From positions 20,260,308 to 20,324,307 of the forward strand of contig JALIGW010000014.1 of assembly GCA_023053685.1 (NCBI GenBank): a stretch of 64,000 nucleotides of DNA, written 5' to 3'. The notes below the pieces were generated by a model. It made no database searches. It had not been told where the DNA came from and worked only from the letters and a program-made list of their open reading frames with translations. This stretch comes from Diadophis punctatus similis. Lineage: Eukaryota > Chordata > Lepidosauria > Squamata > Dipsadidae. Shown here piece by piece: positions 44,482-56,648 of the stretch; within the stretch, counting starts at the first letter, position 1, and each line of letters begins with the position of its first letter. The position numbers and the translations under genes were made by a program.

Positions 44482-45235
44482 CTAGAGGGACCTTTGCACA
44501 GGTACGTCTTGTGCACCAATTGTGACCCTACTTGGAGAAGGAGGCACTTCTCACAGTCACTCACGCCCTTATCACCTCACGGCTGGATTACTGCAATGTG
44601 CTCTACATGGGGCTACCCTTGAAGAGTGTCCGGCGACTGCAATTGGTGCAAAATGCAGCTGCGCGAGCTGTGGTGGGTGTACCTAGATACACCCATGTAA
44701 CACCGATCCTCCGCCAGCTGCATTGGGTGCCTATTAGTCTCCGGATCCAATTTAAGGTGTTGGTTTTAACCTTTAAAGCCCTACATGGCTCAGGGCCAGG
44801 TTACCTCCGGGACCGCATCCTGCCGCATACCTCCCTACGACCGGTTAGGGCCCACAGAGTTGGCCTCCTCCAGGTCCCATCGACCAAGCAATGCCGGTTG
44901 GCGGGGCCGAGGGGGAGAGCCTTCTCTGTGGGAGCTCCCTCCCTTTGGAACCAGCTTCCTCCAGAGATCAGGACTATCCCCACCCTGCTGGCCTTCCGGA
45001 AAGCAATAAAAACTTGGCTCTTCCGGCAGGCGGGGTGAAAGTGAGACCAACTAGTCCAGATATGGGTCTCCACCTTGATTATGAATGTTAGATGCTCTTT
45101 TTAATTTTTGTAGCTTTTAATTATTGTACTTTTTATATTGTTGAATGGATTTTGACATGTTGTGAGCCGCCCAGAGTCCCCTGGGAGTTGGGCGGCATAG
45201 AAATCCATTTAAATAAATAAATAAATAAATAAATA
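44482..45235 (+). mobile_element. L2 LINE 3' fragment
   Basis: Plus strand with an open 168-codon C-terminal frame (44532-45038: [49 protein letters not shown]), a 3' UTR and an (AAAT)n tail at 45208-45235. Confidence 0.88.
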
Positions 45236-45385
45236 ATACTTGGACACTGCCTGGACAAGTCCCTGCCATTTTCTTGGCAAGGTTTTTCAGATGTAGTTTG
45301 CCATTGCCTTCTTTCTGGGGCTGAGAAAAAGTGACTGGCACAAGGTCATCCCGTTGGCTTCATGCCTAAGGCAGGACAATTATAG
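45236..45385 (-). mobile_element. Probable SINE fragment (second family)
   Basis: Contains CCTGGACAAGTCCCTGCCAT, GTTTGCCATTGCCTTC and CACAAGGTCATCCCGTTGGC, words shared with 36826-36960. Head not present. Confidence 0.45.
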
Positions 45386-45400
45386 TAATGCAGCTTTGGT

Positions 45401-46589
45401 TAAGGTGACCAGACGTCCCGCTTTTGGCGAGACAGTCCCGCTTTTCAGTAATTTGTCCCGCGTCCCGCGGCGTTTCCAAAAAGTTCCGCTTTTTAAATTT
45501 GAATTTGCCCTGCAGGGTGAAATCCTGCTGGTTCGGCCGGGCCAGTCGTTCGGCGTTGAGCCGATGGAACTGGCAGCGGTCGCGGCGCGGGGCTTCTCCC
45601 GCCCACTTTCCCCGCCCGGCTGGATGCCGCCATTTGGGTTATTTTGTCCTCTGCACATGTGCAAAGCGTTCTGCGCATGCGCAGAGGGCAAAATAACCCA
45701 AATGGCGGCGTCCAGCCAGGCGAGGGAAGCGGGCGGGAGAAGCCCCGCGCTGCGACCGCTGCCAGTTCTGCGCATGCGCAGAGGACAAAATAACCCGAAT
45801 GGCGGCATCCAGCCAGGCAAGGGAAGCGGGCGGGAGAAGCCCCACGCCGCGACCGCCCCCAGTTCTGCACATGCGCAGAGACAAAATAACCCAAATGGCA
45901 GCGTCCAGCCGGGCGAGGGAAGCGGGCGGGAGAAGCCCCGCGCCGCGACCGCTGCCAGTTCTGCGCATGCGCAGAGGACAAAATAACCCGAATGGCGGCA
46001 TCCAGCCAGGCAAGGGAAGCGGGCGGGAGAAGCCCCACGCCGCGACCGCCCCCAGTTCTGCACATGCGCAGAGACAAAATAACCCAAATGGCAGCGTCCA
46101 GCCGGGCGAGGGAAGCGGGCGGGAGAAGCCCCGCGCCGCGACCGCTGCCAGTTCTGCGCATGCGCAGAGGACAAAATAACCCGAATGGCGGCATCCAGCC
46201 ATGCGAAGGAAGCGGGCGGGAGAAGCCCCGCGCCGCGACCGCCCCCAGTTCTGCACATGCGCAGAGGACAAAATAACCCAAATGGCGGCGTCCAGCCGGG
46301 CGAGGGAAGCGGGCGGGAGAAGCCCCGCGCCGCGACCGCCGCCAGTTCCATCGGCTCTACGCCGAACGACTGGCCCGGCCGAACCGGCAGGATTTCACCC
46401 CTCTGCGGCGACGAGCAGGTAAGCCTGCGCCAGTAGGAACCCACCCCTGGCTGCGATGAAGGGGGGGGTGTTTGGGGGGTACACAAAGCTGCAGGATAAG
46501 AGAGACGGACCCCTCCCGTCTTGCTCCCCTAGAAACCCCCCCCCGTCAATGGTGTCCCGCTTTACAAAAAATAAAATCTGGTCACCTTA
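45401..46589. mobile_element. hAT transposon, TAAGGTGACCAGA family, with a minisatellite
   Basis: A 1,189-bp element with ends TAAGGTGACCAGA and TCTGGTCACCTTA, and a duplication GCTTTGGT (left) against GCCTTTGGT (right, one extra base). It carries GC-rich DNA: an inverted repeat (45515-45665 against 46270-46400) and seven 96-97-bp tandem units. A donor-like GAGCAG|GTAAGC follows at 46417-46424. Confidence 0.83.
45690..46350. repeat. Minisatellite, 7 units of 96-97 bp, with NRF1- and YY1-like sites
   Basis: Units begin AAAATAACCC at 45690, 45787, 45883, 45980, 46076, 46173 and 46270. Two variants alternate, giving a dimer of about 193 bp. Each unit has CTGCGCATGCGCAG or its CTGCACATGCGCAG variant, and AATGGCGGC or AATGGCAGC. 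Six-frame ORFs here are shadows of the repeat. Confidence 0.93.
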
Positions 46590-46598
46590 GCCTTTGGT

Positions 46599-47045
46599 CC
46601 TTAAGGTGTCACAAAAATGGTCACAAAATCCCCCATCTTTTTTTTTTTTTGCTCTGCAGACTGAAATGGCTAGACATTTAGAATTTAACTGGATAATTTA
46701 ATGAATAGAATAGAAACTGTGTTGATTTAGTCATTTGACCATGACAAAGAGTATCTTAATGAAAGATAGCAAAGATTATATTACTGTCCCCCTCCTCCGT
46801 TGGATGCTAGTTTTAAATTTTGGGATTGTGCTATTCCTGTTGCTGGTTTTTAGATAACTTGCTCCAAAGTTACTCTAGTCTTGGGAATGGTTAGTGGACA
46901 GGTTGGTTGTTATTTTAATCCCATGCTTCTACGTTTATAATTAATTTTGCCCTGGTTATTTTTAGTTAAAGGGTGTGATGACCAGCAGGAGAGATGAGTC
47001 GGGGACATCTGTTGCGGAGCAGTTGGGGCCAAACTGAAACTGCAG
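46599..47045. other. Low-copy stretch upstream of host exon B
   Basis: No repeat boundary seen. An acceptor-like GGTTATTTTTAG occurs at 46955-46966 but all frames behind it close, so exon B is drawn from 47046. Confidence 0.35.
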
Positions 47046-47230
47046 CATGTCTCTTCCCAACTACTCAGATGATACATTTACTTCTGTGACTGAAGAAGAA
47101 GAAGAAGAGGATGAGAGGCAATACAAGGACGACTCATTTGAATCTTATGACTCAGCGGATGAGTTGAAAGAGCCAGCGGCCTCTGAGCTGACCGAGAGCG
47201 CTTGGCAATCCTCATGTCAAAAGGATGAAG
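47046..47230 (+). CDS. Host gene exon B, acidic segment (unidentified gene)
   Basis: A 185-nt segment follows ACTGCAG and precedes GAAG|GTCTGT. In the frame set by exon A it encodes MSLPNYSDDTFTSVTEEEEE, then a DSFESYDSADELKE-type acidic stretch, and ends one base into a codon. Exon C starts with two bases, so phases match on both sides. The acceptor has a weak pyrimidine tract; its ATG (47047) might instead be a translation start after a 5' UTR. A hAT (47243) begins 12 bp after the donor. Low-complexity acidic, probably disordered. Not recognised. Confidence 0.5.
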
Positions 47231-48484
47231 GTCTGTTAAGATTAAGGTGACCAGACGTCCCGATTTTGGCGGGACAGACCCGCTTTTTAATGATTTGTCC
47301 CGCGTCCCGCCCCGTTTCTAAAAAGTCCCGATTTTTTGAAAGAATGCACGACTAGGGCATTCTTTCCAAAAATCGGCCTGAAAGGGGGACGTGCGAGATT
47401 GGGGGGAGTTAAAACTTCCGGTGGTACCGTTTCCCGTTCTAATCTAAGAAGCAAAAAGGACAGGGCTCTGTCCCAATGCTTCTATTTTCCTGTCAGGGGA
47501 CCAGATTTGGTGCGATCGAACACGAAGAGTCCGATCGATGGAGAGGGGAAATACTGAAGTCTTAGAGGCAACTTGCTATTGCCTTGTAGGACGGGGCTAA
47601 ACCCCTCAACTCTGACTGGAAAGAAGAACTGGCAGTTTCTGACCGGCCATTGCGGAGACGACCACAAAGAAGGAAGGAGAAAAGACAACAATAAGCTACA
47701 TCGGAGATTCTGAGATTACCGTAAGATCAGAGGTGCGGAGGGAGTGAGCTTGAAACCGAGCAACAGATGAGGAGGTGGCAAACCAAACTGAACTGCTGTA
47801 AGAGTTGAATAAACACTGAAAGACCGGAGTCACTTGTGAGTGATGAGGCAAAAACTTTAAGAGCACTTTTACCGGTGAAAGGACTGGAGCTCCGTAGAAT
47901 ACACATTGAGAGAACTTTGAAGCTAACGATCCTGAATTGCAGCTATACTAAAGACAGAAAGCTTTGGTCTCTGCTGTGGGGATTTGGATCCTGTTTCTCC
48001 TGAGAGGAATAGAGATACGAAGGTACTTGTGATATTTGTGATATCTGAGCAGCCATTTCTAAGACACTTTGTAGCACTTAAAGAGACAGTGAATAAGAAT
48101 GTATACTCTTCTTTTGAAACGGCTTCTACTTTAACTACTGATTGAAACACGAAAAAGAAAGATAAAAGGACTATTAATTGACTGAGTTTACAACTAAAAA
48201 AAACTTTTTGAACAGTTGGGAATACATTACAAAGAGACTTGTCTTTGAAATAGCCGAAATCATTGTGGAGAACTGGGGTCTCAGTGAAAGTGAGAAGCAA
48301 GGACTATAACCTAACTACTTACAAATCAACTACTGTGGGGTGAGACTGATTGATATTACCATCCAGTTTTTCCTTTTGGATTAATTCTTGGACTGAATAA
48401 ATTGTTAATTATCTATAAATATTTACCTTAAAACTGTAAAACCTATATTAACTAATTTGGTTGATTGTATTAGTAATCCTTAAG

Positions 48485-48616
<132 letters not shown>

Positions 48617-48896
48617 TTGATTTAATTTCTCTATTACAATTAAGTCATCTTTTATCTAAGCTTTATTAGTCTATCTGCTGGTATCTAATTATTAGTTATT
48701 TAATTCATTGGGTATATTATTACAAGTTTTCATAGGAATTAGATTTGTATATTGAATTAAAATAGATTGTTTAGAATATTATAAGAAAAAAAAGAGAAAA
48801 CTGTGATTTCATATTAGCTTACAATTACATTGTCTAATCATATTGGCAAGGTGTTTGTATATGCGTTTGTGGAAAAACATTAGTGAATCGTTTAAT

Positions 48897-49837
48897 ATGT
48901 CCAGTACATCATCCACGATTACCAAAGTGAGTAAAAAACAAATACCAATTCCACCTCCACAAACGCCAGGGTCTCCTCACCAACAAAGATCAACAGAAGC
49001 CATGTTAGCAAAAGAGAAATCGGCTTCATCTACAAGTCTTCAATCTATTCAAGATATTTTGAAAATGATGCAGGAACAAATGGCCAGAACACAAACGTCA
49101 ATTGAGAACAATAGAGATGAGGCAAGACAACATCATGCAGAAATTAAAATAGAAATGAATGTAGTAAAAGATAAGGTGAATAGTGTGGATGGAAAGGTTG
49201 CAAATATCCAGCAGACTTTAGCTGAAAATGTACAAAAGGTCAAAATATTAGAAAATAAGATGGAATTGGTGGAGCAAAAAGTAACCAATATAGAGGAGAA
49301 CAATGCCCTAACAATCAGAAACTTGGAAGACGCTTTAGCCCGTCTGGAACTTGAGCGTGCTTCATATTATTTAAGGTTTCAGAATATTTTGGAAGATAAA
49401 GGAGAGAATTTAAGGGAAAAATTAGCAGAAATACTGGCAGAGATTCTCCAAATTGATTTACAAGCGATGATCCAAGAAATTGACGAAATATATAGAGTGA
49501 GCACAAACTATGCGAGAAAACATCATCTTCCTAGGGAAGTTCATATCAAATTTATAAGGCGAGCAGTCCGGGATGATATACTTACCGTAAGCTGATTAGA
49601 AATGAGGCCATCCTATACAAGGGAAAAGAGATTATAATTCTAAAACAGATACCCCGCAGAATAAGTATCTACCGAAAACAATACCAATTTTTAACATCCC
49701 AGTTATCAAAAAACAAAATTATGTTTCGATGGTTGATGCCAGAAGGGTTATTAGTAACGTGGCAGGATAAAAAACACAAAATTTCATCAATTGAACAAGT
49801 ACAAGAATTCTTTGATCTATATTGTGAATCAGGATGA
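48897..49837 (+). pseudogene. L1 ORF1, one frameshift
   Basis: From ATG 48897 (MSSTSSTITKVSKKQ) a Ser/Pro head is followed by a long coiled coil (IQQTLAENVQKVKILENKME), an RRM-like part (SYYLRFQNILED) and the RNA-binding C-terminal domain (HHLPREVHIKFIRRAVRD). The frame shifts near 49590 and continues as YKGKEIIILKQIPRR to VQEFFDLYCESG and a stop at 49835-49837. One indel separates it from an intact gene. Confidence 0.82.
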
Positions 49838-50008
49838 ACAAACCAGTAAAGACAGTAGAGAGGAATTAGAAAGTAGGAGTCAGGAGGAGGTGCCACAAAT
49901 GGAAGAGAGTGTTCCAAAAGAAAGGAAAAAGAGACAGGAAGAGCTAGAAGGAGCAAAAAGTAGAACTTTTAGAGAAACAAGGAATACTAGAAGAAACTAC
50001 AGACAGTA

Positions 50009-51265
50009 ATGGCAGAAGAGTTCAAATTAATATCATTAAATATAAATGGCCTAAACAACCCCAAAAAAAGATCCCAAATATTTTCTAAATTAAAAAAACT
50101 TGACTGTAATGTGATCTCCTTACAGGAAGTCCATATTAAAAAAGAAGACCAAAGATTACTGGAGAAGCCAAAATTAGGCAAATTATATTCATCGTTAGCA
50201 GAAAAAAAAAATAGGGGAATTGCGGTATATGTTAAAAGATCAATAAACTCAAGCCTGATATACAATGATCAGGAAGGCCGTATACTTATGATAAAATTGG
50301 ATTTAGGACAGAAATCAATCAGTTTGATAACAATATATGCTCTGAATGATAATCAACTTTTATTTTATAGGAAACGACAAGCTACAGCCCTTAAACATCC
50401 CAGTTTGATGTCTTATGACAGAGCTATAAAATATAAAGAATTAATCAATGAACAGGGAAATTTGAAGTGTAGAGATGAACTGGCAGAAGGAGGTATAAAT
50501 TTAGACTGGTGGACATATACCCAAGTCCAAGCAAAGTTCTACAAAGATAATAAGACATATGGTTTTCAGAAGGAATATAGCAACTTTGACAGGACATTTC
50601 TGGGGCCGGAAGATAATTTGATTGGAAAAATTTATAAATTTTTAATAAAATATAAATTAGAAGAGGAGATAGTAAAAGAACCAATGCTGAGATGGGCCAA
50701 AAACTTTGGATATTCGATAGATTTAGATAAATGGGAAGAAACTTGGATGACAAATTGGCGGATGACAATGTCAGTGGCCTTCAAGGAGAACTAGTGCAAG
50801 ATGTTTTATAGGTGGCACCTTCCACCGACAAGAATTGCAAGGATTTCGCAGAATTCATCTGCCTTATGTTGGAAATGCAAAAAAGAAATAGGCACATACT
50901 ATCATACCTGGTGGACCTGTAAGAAAGCTAAGAGCTTTTGGGCCATTATAGGGAAGTGGATTAAAGAAATAACCCAGGAAGAAGTTTCTAATAAACCCGA
51001 GTTTTTCTTGTTAGGCATCATTGAACCAAGAGTTAACAAAGATATCCAATACATTACTATTCACATTCTAATGGCAGCTAGGATTATATACGCGCAGTTC
51101 TGGAAAAACAGTGAAATGCCTACAGAGGAGGACATAATTAGAAAGATAATGGACTGCGCTGAGATGGACAAATTAACAAAGGAATTAAAGGATAAACAAG
51201 AATCAGACTTTTATATAATATGGAACAAATTTTATGATTGGTTAAGAAAAAGAAGGAATGTATAA
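50009..51265 (+). pseudogene. L1 ORF2 with the RT domain deleted
   Basis: Starts MAEEFKLISLNINGLNNPKK, the apurinic-endonuclease opening, with the ISLQEVH motif and NRGIAVYVKRS. Near residue 112 (about 50350-50360) ITIYALNDNQ jumps to LLFYRKRQATALKHPS, which belongs far downstream, so the rest of the endonuclease and all RT are missing. An in-frame TAG (50792-50794) precedes CKMFYRWHLPP, then CWKCKKEIGTYYHTWWTC (the Cys-rich C-terminus) to the stop at 51265. It cannot reverse transcribe; retrotransposition in trans is the likely route here. Confidence 0.85.
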
Positions 51266-51730
51266 AATGTATATCTGCCAACTCTGAATAATATAAGATA
51301 TTTGTGTGTAAAAATTCATTAAATGTAACACAGTATATTTATATTAATATAAGTAAAAACTATAGTTTTAAAAGGCTATATAGATAATACGGATATAGTT
51401 GTTTATTATGGTAAAAAAAATGTAACTTAAATTATGTAAAGTTCCGAGGATAGCTTATTAGAGTTAGGGGCTAAACAGAAAAGCCCAAAATGTTTATTTG
51501 TTGTTGTGTATGTCACTGTTGTATTGTTGTACAGTTTTGTATATTTAATTAAAAAAATAAAAAAATATTAAAACAAAAAAACTGGGGGAGTTTTAAGGCA
51601 GCCATGTCGGGTCGGGCTCCATGGTGGCCAAACCGTGGCGCATGTGCCAAATGTGGCGCATTGGATGATTGCAAATGGCGCATTGCAATCATCCAACGGA
51701 CAGGAAAGGTGACGCTTTTCTGCCCGGCGA

Positions 51731-52264
51731 ACGGGATGGCAGCGCGCGCGGAAGGAAAGCCAGAAGATGGTGCCGAGCGCCCAAGGCTCTCCAGGCAGTG
51801 GCAGGTGATAGCGGGCGCCAGCCGAGTCCTCTCACGGGCAGCCGTGCTGACCCTGCCTCCGCCGAGGAGGAGAGGGAAAGGGAAGCGCTCCAGCAGAGCG
51901 TCCCCACTGAAAGTTACCGCTGCCTGTCCTGCCCAAGTGGCCGCGTGATGCGACCCTGGAGCCGGATGGGCGCAAGGGCAGGAAGAGAAAGAAAAAGAAA
52001 GAAAAGGTGACGCTGTTTTAGGGGGCAAAAGTGATTCCGACCGCGGAGCAGAGACGCCCGGTGAGCGGGGCGAGAGGCGCGGGGATGGCAGTGCCGCCAC
52101 TGCCATCCCTGCGCCTCTCGCCCCGGGCGCCTGTGCTCCGCGGTCGGAGGCAGGGTCGGCGTGGCTGCCCGTGAGAGGACTCGGCCGGCACCCGCTGTCA
52201 CCTGCCGCTGCCTGGAGAGCCTCGGGCTTCCGGCTTTCCTTCCACGCACACTGCCGTCCCGTCC
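51731..52264. repeat. Nested long inverted repeats in the hAT
   Basis: Outer arms 51731-51862 and 52145-52264 are complementary (GGCTCTCCAGGCAG facing CTGCCTGGAGAGCC). An inner palindrome spans 52036-52148 (TCCGACCGCGGAGCA ... TGCTCCGCGGTCGGA). The whole region is CpG-rich and could be captured promoter DNA; no exon was recognised. Confidence 0.85.
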
Positions 52265-52984
52265 GAGAGCCGCCGAGCAGAGTGTGCTTGGTGGACTAAA
52301 TCGCCGCCTTTCTCCTCCTCCTCCTCCTCCTCCCCCGGCTGGGCTGACGGCTGCCCGTCTTCCAGGAGCCTCGGTAGGTTGGTGGCCGCTGGATCTTCTT
52401 CAGCCAGCCCCTCTCCACAGCCACGAAGGAACGAAGGAAGGAAGGAAGGTGCTGCAGTAAGGAGCTGGCGGGCAGGTGGGCGGGTTGGCGAGCGAGCCAG
52501 CCAAGAGGAGGAGGGGGTGGGTGAGGAGGGGGTGGGGGCTGATAGTGCAGAGCCGACGCGGAACGCCGCCATCCAAGGGCACGGGGGGGAATTGCAATAA
52601 GCCCACCGCACAGCCTCGTCGCAGGGGCAGCGGGCGGGCGAGCGAGGCGGCAAAGGAAACGTGCCGATGAAGGGGAAGAATGAAGAGGGAACGAAGTGCA
52701 CCCACCCTCTCTGGGGTTGTTGGAGAAAAGCAACAAAAAAGGCACTAAGAAAAGAGCAGACCGCTGCTAGAAAAGGAGAGAGAGACTAAACGGTTAGGAG
52801 AGCATCTGGCATGATGGGAGAAGCAAGAAGAGCGAATGGATGAAAAGTGCGGAGAAAGGGCAGAGATGATGGAGAAGGAAAGGAGGAATGGAGCTAGGAA
52901 CACTATGAAAGAGGTGTAACATTCAAGTGAGACAGACTAGAGCCAGGAGGAACAGAAAGGGGATTAGTAAACACACACATATAC
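52265..52984. other. CpG-rich then purine-rich hAT interior
   Basis: Contains (CTC)n at 52314-52334 and GAAGGAAGG words. No supported exon. It may be captured host DNA by analogy with the other elements. Confidence 0.35.
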
Positions 52985-53023
52985 GGAGAGAGAGAGAGAG
53001 AGAGAGAGAAAGAAAGAAAGAAA

Positions 53024-53080
<57 letters not shown>

Positions 53081-53176
53081 AAAAAGTGGAGAAAAGGAAG
53101 ACGCCAAAGGAATGGATTAGTCAGATTGGCCAAGTTTACCCAGCCAAATCCCTCCAAGAACTAATAGCTGCATAAA

Positions 53177-53232
<56 letters not shown>

Positions 53233-53289
53233 AGTTAGGAAGGAAGGAAGACAGAAAGAAGGAAGGAAGGAAGAAGAAAGAAGACAGAC

Positions 53290-53326
<37 letters not shown>

Positions 53327-53398
53327 TGTTAGGAAAGAAGAAAGATGAAAGAAAGGAAGGAAGGAAGGAAGAAGAAAGAAGACAGAAAAAGAAAGAAA

Positions 53399-53444
<46 letters not shown>

Positions 53445-53513
53445 AAAGTTAGGAAGGAAGGAAGGAAGGAAGGAAGAAGGAAGGAAGGAAGGAAGGAAGG
53501 AAGGAAGGAAAAA

Positions 53514-53580
<67 letters not shown>
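52985..53580. repeat. (GAAA)n / (GAAG)n purine arrays
   Basis: GAAA runs at about 53008-53080, 53175-53232, 53399-53445 and 53515-53580, with GAAG/GGAA runs between. An L2 or similar LINE end (CCGCCCTGAGTCCTACGGGA, then AAATA tail) follows at 53588-53652. Confidence 0.93.
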
Positions 53581-53731
53581 TTGTATGGCCGCCCTGAGTC
53601 CTACGGGAGTGGGGCGGCATACAAAAACGACCAAAATAAATAAATAAATAATTTTTAATCAGGAACCCACCCACCCCGGTCAATGGTGTCCCTCTTTATC
53701 AATGTTAAAATCTGGTCACCTTAGTTAAGAT

Positions 53732-54359
53732 CCACAAGGATTTGGTTCAGTTCCTTCTGCAGGCTTACAAGTGGGAAGAGGGGAGACTTAGGTCACCAAA
53801 AATAGGGGGGGAAGTACAAGGGGAGAAAAAGGCAAAAGAGAAACTTGCCAACTTTGTGTTGAACAGCAAATTAAAACTTTTTTATTTTGCTAACTCAGAA
53901 CATCTTAGCAATATTAAAGAAATATTAATTATATTTAAGTTATTAATAAAATATATTAAGAATTATTAAATAGATTAAATTAATTATACAATTTAAAATA
54001 AAAATAGTTAATTAAAAATTAAACAATATTGCAGAAATAAAGAAATATGTGCCAGGCAAAAGAAGGAAATGTCTGTGTGTAGCATTTAGCACAATGGGGG
54101 CAGTCAATTTGTAGAGCATCAGGGAGATCGGGTAGCTCTGTAAGAGCAGCAAGATACTGGATGCCCAAAATCCATAAGGGCTGATCATTTTTAATGTTTT
54201 ATGTTTTTTAAATGTTTTAATTGTATAATTAGTGACAGCTATGGACAAAGGAAACTCGAGCTTTGGCCAACGATGACATTAATCAAGGAGAAAATCCCAG
54301 ATTGTAGGAAATCATAACAGAAGAAAATGACAACCCTTGTGCTCTTATAAGATTCTGTG
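53732..54359. other. Unassigned AT-rich stretch
   Basis: Follows the right target duplication of the hAT. No coding or repeat signal is supported. Confidence 0.35.
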
Positions 54360-54551
<192 letters not shown>

Positions 54552-54837
54552 TGTCAGGCCTGAGCCCCAAAAACAACACAGTGAGATCCACTCGAGTCTG
54601 GTTCTTTATTTGCTTACATCCATTAGACAGAATCTTGCCAGACTAAAGCTATAAGCTTCTAATGTAACATATACACCATGAAATATTTAGGGTATGGCTA
54701 CCCAGAACCTTTTCCTCCTTTCCCTTCCAGTTCAGGACTATGGGCCTCATTCTGGAATGTGCTGCCTCCTCCCTGGGAGACGGGGGCTACTGTTGACATT
54801 CCCCACTCTTCTCCTTTAACTGCAGACTCCCATCACA
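54552..54837 (-). mobile_element. Solo LTR
   Basis: A 286-bp TG...CA segment. On the minus strand it starts TGTGATGGGAG, has AATAAAGAACC about 55 bp before its end, and ends GGCCTGACA. Flanks GGACT (54547-54551) and GCACT (54838-54842) match at four of five bases. Confidence 0.6.
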
Positions 54838-54842
54838 GCACT

Positions 54843-55235
54843 TTAATAACTACTTGACTAAGAAAAACCGGAAGGTTTTGCACAATTTCGTTTTTACATA
54901 TTCCTACCTTTAGTTTATCTTGTACAGCCTAACTATTCCTACTAGAATGCTAGGCCACAGTTAAATAAGCAGTGTTTTGGATTAGCATAATGTGGGAACA
55001 GAGCAAAAAATCTTTGAAGGTTAAAGTTATCGAGAACTGCACTTGAACATAAGGAGGACTATATGTTTTTTAACAGTGCTAGCCCATGCTTGTGAATTAA
55101 ACCACTTCACACATCTTTTATGGATGTCTGAGGAGTTTAGATTATACATCATGCATGAGTTTCGCATGTATGAATCCATTTGCCATTTGGTTGATCTCTG
55201 TGTTTTTTCCTCCCTCCCTCCCTCCCTCCCTGTTA
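54843..55235. other. Putative intron sequence before exon C
   Basis: Low-copy-looking sequence ending in a (CCCT)n pyrimidine tract at 55208-55230 that would serve as the polypyrimidine tract of exon C. Confidence 0.4.
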
Positions 55236-55354
55236 GAATGGTTAGATTCTGCATTTGTAGGAGAGTCTTTAACTAGAAAATGGATCAATCTTTTGAAAGT
55301 CAACAGAAGAACTATCACTGAAAGAGCCAAACCTTCTATAGAACCAGATACTGG
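55236..55354 (+). CDS. Host gene exon C (unidentified gene)
   Basis: A 119-nt segment between a strong acceptor (CCTCCCTCCCTGTTAG) and a consensus donor (ACTG|GTAAGT). It starts with two bases of a split codon and encodes WLDSAFVGESLTRKW, INLLKVNRRTITERAK and PSIEPDT, ending one base into the next codon. Phases match exon B before and exon D after. It lies outside recognised repeats. The protein is not recognised. Confidence 0.62.
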
Positions 55355-55544
55355 TAAGTCAATTTTCAGGTCTGAAACTTCTTAGCCTTACTCATGGTAA
55401 TGGTGATACCTATTGAGTGCCGTTAGACACAGTGTGGTGATACTATAATGTCAGAATTTGGGACATTCTCCCATTTTTCAGTTTTTTTAACATACAGTAG
55501 ATATGGTAAGCCTATCAAAACTAAATGCAATTAGAATACTTTAG

Positions 55545-55803
55545 AATAGAATAGAGCTGGAAGGTACCTTGGAAGTCTTCAGTCCAGCACCCTGCTCAAG
55601 CAGGAGAACCTATACCATTTCAGACAAGTGACTGTCTAGTCCAGGGGTCTGCAACCTGCGCTCCAGAGCCGCATGCGGCTCTTTGGGCCCTCTGCTGTGG
55701 CTCCCTGTCGGATGATCCCATCACTGACTGGCCCTGCCCCTCGCCCTCCCTTCCCAGTCACTCCTTGCCTAGCCTGAGAAGGGGGATGAGAGGGATACAC
55801 ACA

Positions 55804-55864
<61 letters not shown>

Positions 55865-56520
55865 AGGGAGGGAGGGAGGGAGGGAGGGAGGGAGGGAGGG
55901 AGGGAGGGGGAGGGGGGAGGGGGGAGGGGGGTCAAAGGGTTTTGTGGCTCCCGGTGTTTTTTAACAACCAGTTGTCTGCCCTAATGACCGGCTGGGTAGG
56001 CATGGCTAGGAGGTCATGTGACTGGGTAGGAGTGAGTGACATTGAGTTGGCCACGCCCACCCAGGTTTTGTGGCTCCCTGTGTTTTCTTTTCTGTGGGAA
56101 ATGGGTCCAAATGGCTCTTTGGATGTTTAAGGTTGCAGACCCCTGGTCTAGTCTCTTCTTAAAAACCTCCAGTGATGGAGCACCCACGATTTCTGAAGGT
56201 AAGCTGTTCCACTGGTTAATTGTCCTCACTGTTTCTCTTCAATTCCAAGTTGTTTCTCTCTTTGATTAGTTTCCAGCCATTATTTCTTGTCCTGCCCTCT
56301 GGTGCTTTGGAGAATAATTTGACCCCCTCTTCTTTGTGGCAGCCCCTCAAATATTGAAATACTGCTACCATGTCACCCCTAATTCTTCTTTTGTTTAGAC
56401 TAGCCAGACCCAAAACCTGCAGCCGTTCTTCATATGGTTTAGTCTCCAGGCCTTTGATCATCTTAATTACTCTTCTCTGAACTTTTTCCAAAGTCTTAAT
56501 ATTTTTTTTGTAGTATGGTG
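55545..56520 (-). mobile_element. CR1 LINE 3' fragment, split by a hAT MITE
   Basis: Minus strand: RVIKMIKGLETKPYEERLQ, FQYLRGCHKEEGVKLFSK and APEGRTRNNGWKL, then the 3' UTR ending at CCAGCTCTATTC. A MITE sits at 55642-56145. Confidence 0.85.
55642..56145. mobile_element. hAT MITE, CAGGGGTCTGCAACC family
   Basis: A 504-bp element with inverted ends CAGGGGTCTGCAACCT ... AGGTTGCAGACCCCTG-like and perfect duplication GTCTAGTC (55634-55641, 56146-56153). Inside is a CA, GA, GGGA simple array (55797-55931). Confidence 0.92.
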
Positions 56521-56622
56521 ACCAAAATTGGTTGCAGTATTATATAAGCCGGAAGTTATTTCCCTCTGAGTTGTTTTTTGTTTTTTTGGCCTACCTGTGG
56601 TCATTCTGTTTCTCTTTTTTAG

Positions 56623-56648
56623 GTAAGGAAGTATCTCTGAAAGGATGA
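56623..56648 (+). CDS. Host gene exon D, terminal coding exon
   Basis: After a strong acceptor (TTCTGTTTCTCTTTTTTAG) the frame set by exon C reads GKEVSLKG and stops at TGA 56646-56648. So exon C plus D give a short C-terminus and a terminal exon. No AATAAA was seen before the copia LTR at 57553, so the polyadenylation site is unknown. Confidence 0.5.

Noticed and set aside
45380..46486. Six overlapping long frames with internal repeats, one of 368 codons
   Set aside because: Every frame is a readout of the 96-97-bp minisatellite (96 is divisible by 3, which keeps frames open); no gene is implied.
51604..52010. 114-codon frames in CpG-rich hAT DNA as captured coding exons
   Set aside because: No recognisable protein motif, and they mirror the inverted repeat; left as possible captured non-coding DNA.
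53117..53683. 188-codon minus-strand frame
   Set aside because: Purely GAAA/GAAG repeat translation plus a LINE tail.
54012..54248. 78-codon minus-strand hydrophobic frame
   Set aside because: AT-rich chance frame with no start context, neighbours or motif.
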